This document shows positions 1 through 5,276 of a stretch of 12,990 nucleotides of DNA, piece by piece. This DNA is from DASXTW01 sp046726275 (GTDB taxonomy: Bacteria > Actinomycetota > UBA4738): assembly GCA_046726275.1 (NCBI GenBank), contig JBKPAF010000020.1, forward strand, positions 1 through 12,990. Direction: 5' to 3'. The notes beneath the pieces were generated by a model. That model did not search any database and had not been told where the DNA came from. It saw only the letters and a program-made list of their open reading frames with translations. Both the position numbers and the translations under genes were made by a program. Position 1 is the stretch's first letter; the number at the start of each line of letters is the position of its first letter.

Positions 1-138
1 GCAGGTTGCCCACGTGTTACTCACCCGTTCGCCGCTCCGTACCAAGGAGGGTTACCCCTCCAAGGCCGATCGCTCGACTTGCATGTGTTAAGCACGCCGC
101 CAGCGTTCGTCCTGAGCCAGGATCAAACTCTCCGTAGA
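1..138 (-). rRNA. rrs: 16S ribosomal RNA, 5' end (partial)
   Basis: The reverse complement carries the universal 16S 5' signature GAGAGTTTGATCCTGGCTCAG, followed by GACGAACGCTGGCGGCGTGC, the ACATGCAAGTCGAGCG block and GGGTGAGTAACACGTGGGCAACCTGC (helices 1 to about 9). The gene continues beyond base 1, so only about the first 138 nt are present. The 5' end is placed seven bases before AGAGTTTGATC by analogy with E. coli numbering and may be off by a few bases. GGGCAACCTGC and the overall string fit Actinomycetota. The gene is co-directional with tyrS, which lies upstream. Confidence 0.97.
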
Positions 139-149
139 GAAGTTCGAAC

Positions 150-173
150 CCGGCCGGATTTGAATCCGTCCGG
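150..173 (-). other. Stem-loop just before 16S 5' end (leader processing region)
   Basis: An inverted repeat (CCGG-A-CGGAT, loop, ATCCG-G-CCGG with one mismatch) lies 12 bases before the predicted mature 16S 5' end. In rRNA operons the sequence flanking 16S pairs with downstream spacer to form the RNase III substrate. A local hairpin here would belong to that processing region. The 16S 3' flank is outside the window, so the long-range pairing cannot be tested. Confidence 0.4.
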
Positions 174-257
174 ATCCATTTCATTCGTACGATTCCGCGT
201 CACTCGAATCCGTCAGCGGACCGATCAGTCCCCTTCCGGGCATCTCATGACGGGAGT

Positions 258-292
258 GCACTGGCTTTTGGCACACTGTTCAGTTCTCAAGG
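258..292 (-). promoter_or_regulatory. rRNA leader boxA-type antitermination block
   Basis: On the minus strand the leader reads CCTTGAGAACTGAACAGTG, then TGCCAAAAGCCAGTGC. The TTGAGAACT core followed by CAATAGTGTG-like sequence is the conserved boxA/boxC region of actinobacterial rrn leaders (mycobacterial leaders have TTTGAGAACTCAATAGTGTG). BoxA binds the NusB/NusE antitermination complex, which lets RNA polymerase pass terminators while transcribing rRNA. It sits about 120 nt before 16S, a usual position. Confidence 0.75.
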
Positions 293-334
293 TGCGAGCG
301 CTGCCGGAACTTCTCCCCCCTGACTGCCCTTCCG

Positions 335-375
335 CAAGAAGAAACCGTCGGCCTCCTTTAGTCCGAGGCCGACGG
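335..375 (-). terminator. Terminator-like hairpin with T-rich tail in the tyrS-16S interval
   Basis: A perfect 11-bp inverted repeat, CCGTCGGCCTC and GAGGCCGACGG with a 9-nt loop, is followed on the minus strand by TTTCTTCTTGC. This is the form of an intrinsic terminator in that direction; on the plus strand the hairpin is followed by CACCCCC, so it would not terminate there. It may end tyrS transcription. However, the only good promoter found before 16S lies upstream of it, so rRNA transcripts would cross it too, and before boxA. It could instead be a leader structure or attenuator. Confidence 0.6.
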
Positions 376-406
376 CACCCCCGCGTAACCGACTTGCACG
401 ACTCGG

Positions 407-460
407 CTACCGCAGGCGCGCCTCCTTGCCGTGTTCCGTTGTCAGGAAGGAAACTCCCAT
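407..460 (-). CDS. Possible 17-codon leader ORF in the rRNA leader
   Basis: ATG to TAG encodes MGVSFLTTEHGKEARLR. AGGAAAGG lies 7 nt before the ATG and could act as a Shine-Dalgarno sequence, although it overlaps the 3' arm of the hairpin at 471-491. The ORF lies between the predicted promoter and the terminator-like hairpin, the arrangement seen in attenuators. A chance ORF of this size is common, there is no codon-use evidence, and no run of one amino acid suggests what would be sensed. Low-confidence call. Confidence 0.15.
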   Translation of the reverse strand: MGVSFLTTEHGKEARLR

Positions 461-470
461 GCAGAACCCT

Positions 471-491
471 TTCCTGGGGGTCTCCCAGGAA
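471..491 (-). other. Hairpin at the extreme 5' end of the predicted rRNA precursor
   Basis: TTCCTGGG and CCCAGGAA form a perfect 8-bp stem with a 5-nt loop (AGACC on the minus strand). From the -10 box at 500-505 the transcript should start near 493, so the stem begins within about three bases of the 5' end. Such a structure could protect the precursor from 5' decay or influence early elongation. It has no U-tail, so it is not a typical terminator. Confidence 0.45.
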
Positions 492-499
492 CCTGCACA

Positions 500-528
500 A
501 TGGTACGTCGCCCGCACTGCACCGTCAA
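500..528 (-). promoter_or_regulatory. Predicted rRNA promoter (-35 TTGACG, 17 bp, -10 TACCAT)
   Basis: On the minus strand TTGACG (523-528, five of six consensus bases) is separated by exactly 17 bp from TACCAT (500-505, four of six). It sits 51 bp downstream of the tyrS stop and about 355 nt before 16S. A start near base 493 is expected. No other -35/-10 pair was seen between here and the 16S 5' end, so this is the best rrn promoter candidate. A second TTGACC occurs at 553-558 with no matching -10. Confidence 0.65.
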
Positions 529-578
529 ACCCCCCAGCGCACAACGAAATCGCTGGTCAAAGGGCCCGCCGCCCGAGC

Positions 579-1814
579 TCATCCAGTGATCCGGACGAAC
601 TTCCGGGTCCCCACCTGCAGGACCTTCCCCATCAGGTCCACGACCGCCACCTCCTGGCCAGGATCCCCGACCCGGGTCCCGTCGATGCGAACTCCGCCCT
701 GTTCGATCAGTCGCCGGCCCTCCGAGGTCGATCCTGCCAGTCCGAGCTCCTTCAGGAGCCGGGGCACCCATACTCTGTCCTGGCTCGCCAGCGACCGCGG
801 GATCGGGATCTCCGGGACCTCATCGGGCAGCTCATGCGCCTTGTGCACCCGGTCGAATCGAGCCTCCGACCCCGAACCCGACCCCGAGCCCTGGTACAGA
901 TCGACGACCTCCCGGGCCAGCCGCCGCTTGGCCAGGTCCGGGCGCACGCTCCCGTCGGCAATACCCCTGTCGATCTCTTCGATCGCAGAGTCGGGAAGCG
1001 TCGTCGTCAGGCGCAGATACTGAACGATCAACCCGTCAGGGATGCTCATCAGCTTGCCGAACATCTCGTCGGGCGGCTCCGCGATCCCCACGTAGTTCCC
1101 CAGCGACTGTCCCATCACCCGCGAGCCGTCCAGCCCCACCAGCAGCGGCATGGTGAACACGACCTGAGGTTCCTGTCCCCAGTCGCGTTGGATGTCCCGC
1201 CCGACCAAGAGGTTGAACTTCTGGTCGTTCCCCCCAAGCTCGACATCGGACTCGACGGCGACCGAATCTCGAGCCTGGAGCAGTGGGTAGAGGAACTCCA
1301 TCATCGAGATGGGGCGCTGCTCCTCGAATCGCTTGGCGAAGTCGTCCCGTTCGAGCATGCGGGCCACGGTGTACGAGGCCGTGAGCCGGAGGACCTCCTC
1401 CATGTCCATGGGCTCCAGCCACTCGGAGTTGTAGCGCACCTCCAGTCGATCCTGAGAGAGGATCCGGTCGAACTGGCCGAGGACGCGACGCGCATTGGCC
1501 TCGACCTCGTCCTTCCCCAGCCGCGGCCGCGTCTCGGACTTGCCGGAAGGGTCGCCCACCCGGGCGGTGAAGTCCCCGACGATGAGCACGGCAGTGTGAC
1601 CGAGATCCTGGAATTCCCGGAGCTTGCGTAACACAACTGCCCACCCGAGGGTCACTTCTCCAGCGGTGGGATCCAGACCCAGCTTGACTCGCAGCGGCCG
1701 CCCGTCGGCGGTCGATCGCTCGAGCTTGGCGAGCAGCTCATCCCTCGGGATCACCTCGGCGGCGTTCCGGGACAGGAACTCGAGTTGCTCCTTCGGACTC
1801 AGCCGGGGGGCCAT
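579..1814 (-). CDS. tyrS: Tyrosyl-tRNA synthetase with degenerate HIGH and KMSKS motifs
   Basis: The 411-residue product is a class I TyrRS of the TyrZ-like type. It attaches tyrosine to tRNA-Tyr in the cytoplasm. Recognisable parts are VKLGLDPT (about 43-50), LRKLREFQDLGH (62-73), IVGDFTARVGDPSGKSETRP (78-97), the tyrosine-pocket YPLLQARDS (176-184), ELGGNDQKFNLL (192-203), and a C-terminal S4-type RNA-binding domain (about 348-411, RRLIEQGGVRIDG). HIGH is TLGW (55-58) and KMSKS is VMGQS (233-237), so both ATP-site signatures are altered while the tyrosine pocket looks intact. Residues 309-316 are a pure GSGSGSGS linker between the catalytic and tRNA-binding parts. I chose MAPRLSPKEQLEF as the start because the family begins there and longer versions run into the divergent pbp gene. 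There is no Shine-Dalgarno sequence; TAGCAT lies 8 nt before the ATG. Family assignment is sure; full activity is not. Confidence 0.93.
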   Translation of the reverse strand: MAPRLSPKEQLEFLSRNAAEVIPRDELLAKLERSTADGRPLRVKLGLDPTAGEVTLGWAVVLRKLREFQDLGHTAVLIVGDFTARVGDPSGKSETRPRLGKDEVEANARRVLGQFDRILSQDRLEVRYNSEWLEPMDMEEVLRLTASYTVARMLERDDFAKRFEEQRPISMMEFLYPLLQARDSVAVESDVELGGNDQKFNLLVGRDIQRDWGQEPQVVFTMPLLVGLDGSRVMGQSLGNYVGIAEPPDEMFGKLMSIPDGLIVQYLRLTTTLPDSAIEEIDRGIADGSVRPDLAKRRLAREVVDLYQGSGSGSGSEARFDRVHKAHELPDEVPEIPIPRSLASQDRVWVPRLLKELGLAGSTSEGRRLIEQGGVRIDGTRVGDPGQEVAVVDLMGKVLQVGTRKFVRITG

Positions 1815-1822
1815 CGGCGCGG

Positions 1823-1828
1823 ATGCTA
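1823..1828 (-). promoter_or_regulatory. Possible -10 box (TAGCAT) for a leaderless tyrS mRNA
   Basis: TAGCAT matches the TAnnnT core of actinobacterial -10 elements and ends 8 nt before the tyrS ATG, placing the transcription start at or very near the A of ATG. No convincing -35 (TTGACA-like) hexamer lies 16-18 bp upstream, and there is no Shine-Dalgarno sequence. The same arrangement occurs before pheS, argF and polX. Confidence 0.35.
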
Positions 1829-1857
1829 ACAGGTCCACTCCTCGGCCCTTCGTGTCG

Positions 1858-4224
1858 ATGACTCCAGAGAGGATGAGCGCCTTCCCGCAGCTTCGCGACG
1901 CCCGGAGCGGCCGGCGATTCCCCAGTCGCCGGCTCACCGTTCTGTGCGCACTCCTGGCCCTCCTCGTGCTGGCCACGGGCTGCTCGATCCCCCGACCGCA
2001 CCTCCTCCCCGCCAGCCTGACGCTGCCGCCGCTCCCCCAGACCTCGATCATCTACGACGCGAATGGGCGCTTCATCACCACGTTGCACGCAGGCGAGGAC
2101 CGAACGCTCATCCCCCTGGGCGAGATCGCCACGATCGCCCGTGATGCTGTGATCGCCGCTGAAGACGAGCGGTTCTACCGACACCACGGGATCGACGTGA
2201 AGGCGATCGCCCGGGCTGCCATCCGGAACGTGGCAACCGGCCGGGTCGTCGAGGGGGCCTCGACGATCACGGAGCAGTTGGTAAAGAACACGATCGGCAG
2301 CCCCGAACGGACGTTCAGGCGGAAGATCCGGGAAGCCGAGATGGCCTACGAGCTGGAGGACCGCTTCACCAAGGACCAAATCCTGGAGCTATACCTGAAC
2401 ACGGTCTATTTCGGACAGGGAGCCCACGGAATCCAGGCGGCCGCGAAGACGTACTTCTCGATCCCTGCAAGCGAGCTGACCCTCGAGCAGAGCGCGTTGC
2501 TCGCCGCGCTGATCCGCTCGCCGTCGTCCTCCGATCCCGTGTATCACCCTGAGACGGCTCTGTCCCGCCGCAACGTCGTCCTCGGCCGGATGCGGGATAT
2601 CGGGATGATCAGCGAGGCAACGTATGCCGAGGCCTCGGCGACGGACCTCGGCCTGGACCTGTACGAGGAGAAGGTCCGCTATCCGGCCCCGTACTTCGTC
2701 GACTACTTGAAGCGATGGTTCCTGTCCAACGAGGAATTCGGCGCGACCGACAAAGAGCGCTACGCGTTGCTGTTCAAGGGCGGCCTTCGCATTTACAGCA
2801 CGGTCGACCTCAGGCTCCAGCGTATGGCGGAGAAGGCCGTGCACACCATCCTGTTCCACAAGAACGACCCCCACGGCGCCATGACAGTGATCGATCCGCG
2901 AACAGGGGCGATCAAGGCGATGGTCGGCGGCCGTGACTTCTTCTCGCGCAAGGACAAGATCGCCCAGGTGAACCTGGCCACCGGCGGGGCCACCGGCCGA
3001 GCCGCTGGATCAGCGTTCAAGACCTTCGCGCTGGTGACCGCCCTCGACAAGGGCATCTCGCCCCAGCAGGTCTACAGGGCTCCCTCGCACATCGATATCC
3101 GGCTGCCTCGCGGATACACGCCATCTGTGTGGCCGGTGGACAACTATGACGGCGAGGGTGGGGGCAACATGACCCTGGAACAGGCGACGATCAACTCCGT
3201 CAACACCGTCTACGCCCAGTTGATCATGCAGGTGGGTCCCCAGGCCGTCGTTGAGACGGCCCATCGGATGGGCATCACCCGGAAGATCAGAGCCGTGCCG
3301 TCGGCCGTACTCGGGACCAACGAGGTCGATACGCTGCAGATGGCTTCCGCTTACGGCTCCCTGGCGACGATTGGGAAGTGGACCCCTCCTGTCGCCGTGT
3401 CCAAGATCACGGACAGCCAGGGCAGGATCGTCTACCAGGCCGAGCCCGACCTCGAACAGGTCGTCAATCCTGGCGTGGCCTGGACGACCGACCAGATCCT
3501 ACAGAAGGTGGTTCACACCGGTACCGGAAGCCAGGCGAACATCGGGCGGCCTGCGGCCGGAAAGACCGGTACCGGACAGCGGTGGACGGATGCGTGGTTC
3601 GTCGGGTTCATCCCCCAGCTCGTCGCCGCGGTGTGGGTCGGATTCCCGAAGGGACGAATTCCCATGGTCTATCCGAAGGTTCGGATCGCCCACGTCCTCG
3701 GAGGTACGTGGCCGGCGGAGATCTGGCACGCCTTCATGACCAATGCCACCAGGGGCATGCCGGTGGAGAAGTTCAGGAAGCCGTCCTACGGCTACGTCTC
3801 CGTGGCCGTGGACGTCACCCGGGGGTGCCTCCCCAACCACTGGACCCTGCCCGGGGACATCCGAAGGATCACCTATATCGCCGGGACTGAGCCAACTCGC
3901 TTCTGCACGTTGCCCAGCGGCCCCCAGTTGGTTCGGATCCCGTCGGTCCTGGGGATGAGCGAGTCGAAGGCGGTGGCTCTGCTCGAGAGCTACGCGTTCA
4001 TCGTCGTCGTCCAGAGGGTGGATTCGATGAATCCGCAGGGCACGGTCCTCGCGGTGGACCCCGGGGCGGGAACCCGGGTCCTTCAGGGCGCGACCATCAC
4101 GCTGACCGTGGCCTCGGGGATCCCCCCTCCCCAGCCGAGTCCCTCCCCCTCCCCCTCTCCTTCACCTTCTCCGACGCCTTCGCCGTCGCCTTCCCCTTCG
4201 CCTTCGCCGTCCCCGTCGCCCTAG
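1858..4224 (+). CDS. Class A penicillin-binding protein (transglycosylase/transpeptidase) with PASTA domain and Pro-Ser tail
   Basis: The 788-residue bifunctional enzyme polymerises lipid II and cross-links peptidoglycan outside the membrane. Order: basic N-terminus, short hydrophobic segment (about 26-40) ending LATGC at Cys42; GT51 transglycosylase with EDERFYRHHG (102-111), GASTITEQLVKN (133-144) and RKIREAEMAYELE (155-168); transpeptidase with SAFK (S385/K388), SVN (447-449) and KTG (569-571); one PASTA domain (about 690-753); and a Pro-Ser tail (757-788). LATGC resembles a lipobox, so the protein may be lipid-anchored, whereas most class A PBPs keep a transmembrane anchor. The start is uncertain: ATG 1858 has no clear RBS, and ATG 1873 has AGAGAGG directly against it. 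It diverges from tyrS with a 43-bp gap and overlaps mpg tail-to-tail by 128 bp. Function is clear; pbp1/ponA-type naming is not resolved. Confidence 0.95.
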   Translation: MTPERMSAFPQLRDARSGRRFPSRRLTVLCALLALLVLATGCSIPRPHLLPASLTLPPLPQTSIIYDANGRFITTLHAGEDRTLIPLGEIATIARDAVIAAEDERFYRHHGIDVKAIARAAIRNVATGRVVEGASTITEQLVKNTIGSPERTFRRKIREAEMAYELEDRFTKDQILELYLNTVYFGQGAHGIQAAAKTYFSIPASELTLEQSALLAALIRSPSSSDPVYHPETALSRRNVVLGRMRDIGMISEATYAEASATDLGLDLYEEKVRYPAPYFVDYLKRWFLSNEEFGATDKERYALLFKGGLRIYSTVDLRLQRMAEKAVHTILFHKNDPHGAMTVIDPRTGAIKAMVGGRDFFSRKDKIAQVNLATGGATGRAAGSAFKTFALVTALDKGISPQQVYRAPSHIDIRLPRGYTPSVWPVDNYDGEGGGNMTLEQATINSVNTVYAQLIMQVGPQAVVETAHRMGITRKIRAVPSAVLGTNEVDTLQMASAYGSLATIGKWTPPVAVSKITDSQGRIVYQAEPDLEQVVNPGVAWTTDQILQKVVHTGTGSQANIGRPAAGKTGTGQRWTDAWFVGFIPQLVAAVWVGFPKGRIPMVYPKVRIAHVLGGTWPAEIWHAFMTNATRGMPVEKFRKPSYGYVSVAVDVTRGCLPNHWTLPGDIRRITYIAGTEPTRFCTLPSGPQLVRIPSVLGMSESKAVALLESYAFIVVVQRVDSMNPQGTVLAVDPGAGTRVLQGATITLTVASGIPPPQPSPSPSPSPSPSPTPSPSPSPSPSPSPSP

Positions 4225-4849
4225 CGCGATCGGGTCGGCTCGCGGCCCGCCGTCCCTGCGGCGACGGTAATCTACTGGAGACGAATGGGCTTCCGATCAC
4301 ATGGAAGCGCCACGGTTTCTCGGTGGCCACGGTGATCCCGATCCTCCGGCCGACGCCGATCTCGTCACCCCTGGCGGCGGTCCCCTCGGTGACGAACAGT
4401 TCGCTCCCCGATACGAGGTCCAGCCCGTTGTCGGCTCGGCTGACCCCGAAGGCCTGCGTCAATCGGCCGGGGCCTGCGCACAGAATGCGAGGGTCCGTCA
4501 CGCCCCGCCGTTCCCGCATCAGATCGATCCCTTCGAGAGGCTCCACGGCACGCAGGAGGACCGCGCTTCCCTCGCCGTCAGTTCCCGTCACGACGTTCAT
4601 GCAGAAGTGCATGCCATAGCTGAAATACACATACAGGCGCCCCGGTGGCCCGAACATCACCGCAGTTCGGTCGGTGAGCCCGCGGAACGAGTGACTGGCG
4701 GGATCACCCTCCTCGTAGGCCTCGCACTCCACGATCCGACCCGCGACGGCACCTTCCGGCAGACGTCGGACCAGATGGCGCCCGAGGAGATCCCGGGCGA
4801 CATCGACAGCGGACCTCGAGTAGAAGGAACGCGGGAGCGCCTTGCCCAT
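4097..4849 (-). CDS. mpg: Alkyladenine (3-methyladenine) DNA glycosylase, AAG/MPG family, with basic tail
   Basis: The 250-residue product removes alkylated or deaminated purines from DNA to start base excision repair. Compared with human AAG it keeps GRIVECEAY (37-45, with the catalytic Glu43 and Tyr45), ASHS (His53), LYVYFSYGMHFCMN (72-85, with the intercalating-loop Tyr and an Asn), VLLRAVEPLEG (98-108) and CAGPGRL (124-130). The family normally stops near residue 190 (WRFHVIGSPFVS). Here about 59 residues follow, rich in Lys, Arg, Ala and Gly (TAKAKGKATAKASEKVKERG), coded opposite the 3' end of pbp. The tail resembles histone H1-like DNA-binding tails (inference). ATG 4849 fits the family start and lies 22 nt after the upstream VOC stop; an in-frame ATG at 4921 inside that gene is less likely. 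It ends the minus-strand gene series. No terminator follows before it runs antisense into pbp. Confidence 0.93.
   Translation of the reverse strand: MGKALPRSFYSRSAVDVARDLLGRHLVRRLPEGAVAGRIVECEAYEEGDPASHSFRGLTDRTAVMFGPPGRLYVYFSYGMHFCMNVVTGTDGEGSAVLLRAVEPLEGIDLMRERRGVTDPRILCAGPGRLTQAFGVSRADNGLDLVSGSELFVTEGTAARGDEIGVGRRIGITVATEKPWRFHVIGSPFVSSRLPSPQGRRAASRPDRARATGTAKAKGKATAKASEKVKERGRGRDSAGEGGSPRPRSA
4138..4221 (+). repeat. Low-complexity Ser-Pro repeat at the pbp 3' end
   Basis: Fourteen Ser/Thr-Pro dipeptides in a row, encoded by hexanucleotide units such as TCCCCC, TCGCCG and TCGCCT, form the end of the PBP. The pyrimidine-rich strand is imperfectly repetitive. Units are six bases, so slippage would change length but keep both the pbp frame and the opposing mpg frame open. 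Pro-rich extracellular tails are common in actinobacterial class A PBPs and probably act as a flexible wall spacer. Confidence 0.85.
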
Positions 4850-4871
4850 ATGGGGAAATCGAGAACCGTTG

Positions 4872-5261
4872 TTACAGGCCCGGAGCCGGTTGCCAGAGCT
4901 CGAACCGGTTCCCCTCGCCATCGACAGCCCATCCGAACCGGCCGAGCTCGGAGTCCTCGACTCGAGGATCGACCTCGACTCCTGCCGACCGGAGCTGCTC
5001 CAGCATCCGATCCAGGTCGTTCACGCGATAGTTGATCATCCCCCCAGCCTCAGGAGAACCGAAGTACGTCGTGTCCGAAGGGAAGAGGGCCCAGACGGTC
5101 GAGCCCACGTTCCCTCCAGCCTCCTCGCTCCCCCACCGGAATACCGCGCCGGTGAAGTCCTGCGCGGACTCGATCCCCAGGTTGGATCGGTACCACTCCA
5201 GGAGAGCCTTCGGGTCCCGCGCCTTGTAGAACACCCCGCCGATGCCCGTCACCCTTTCCAT
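4872..5261 (-). CDS. VOC-superfamily (glyoxalase/bleomycin-resistance fold) protein
   Basis: The 129-residue protein shows the beta-alpha-beta-beta-beta halves of the vicinal oxygen chelate fold: GIGGVFYKARDPKALLEWY (7-25) and INYRVNDLDRMLEQLRSAGV, ending in GNRFELWQP, where the Glu is a usual metal ligand. The first-strand metal His of glyoxalase I is absent (GIGG), so it is probably not glyoxalase I and the substrate cannot be inferred. A strong purine-rich RBS (GGGGAGGGGG) lies just before ATG 5261 and overlaps the 15-bp gap after polX. It sits between polX and mpg, so it is co-transcribed with DNA repair genes, though its own role is unknown. Confidence 0.85.
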   Translation of the reverse strand: MERVTGIGGVFYKARDPKALLEWYRSNLGIESAQDFTGAVFRWGSEEAGGNVGSTVWALFPSDTTYFGSPEAGGMINYRVNDLDRMLEQLRSAGVEVDPRVEDSELGRFGWAVDGEGNRFELWQPAPGL

Positions 5262-5276
5262 CCGAACCCCCTCCCC

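Noticed and set aside
345..375. tRNA or small structured RNA in the tyrS-16S gap
   Set aside because: No tRNA T-loop, anticodon arm or CCA-type end can be built around the hairpin, and no SRP or 6S/6C-like core motif was recognised.
540..562. tyrS terminator formed by CCAGCG and CGCTGG
   Set aside because: A 6-bp stem with an 11-nt loop and no T-tract in the minus direction; too weak to call.
426..1631. 401-codon open frame on the plus strand
   Set aside because: It is the antisense shadow of tyrS; high GC keeps frames open. The product is Arg/Pro/His-rich with no recognisable domain.
1624..1857. Extending the PBP upstream to base 1624
   Set aside because: This would run antisense through the tyrS N-terminus and add Ser/Arg-rich sequence with no PBP features; the signal-like region begins after base 1858.
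1815..2051. Extending tyrS 79 codons upstream to base 2051
   Set aside because: The added sequence (MIEVWGSGG...) has no TyrRS similarity and is antisense to the well-supported N-terminus of the PBP; MAPRLSPKEQ is the family-like start.
4138..4221. CRISPR-like or tandem-repeat array
   Set aside because: It is a coding Ser-Pro low-complexity tail with six-base units and no spacers.
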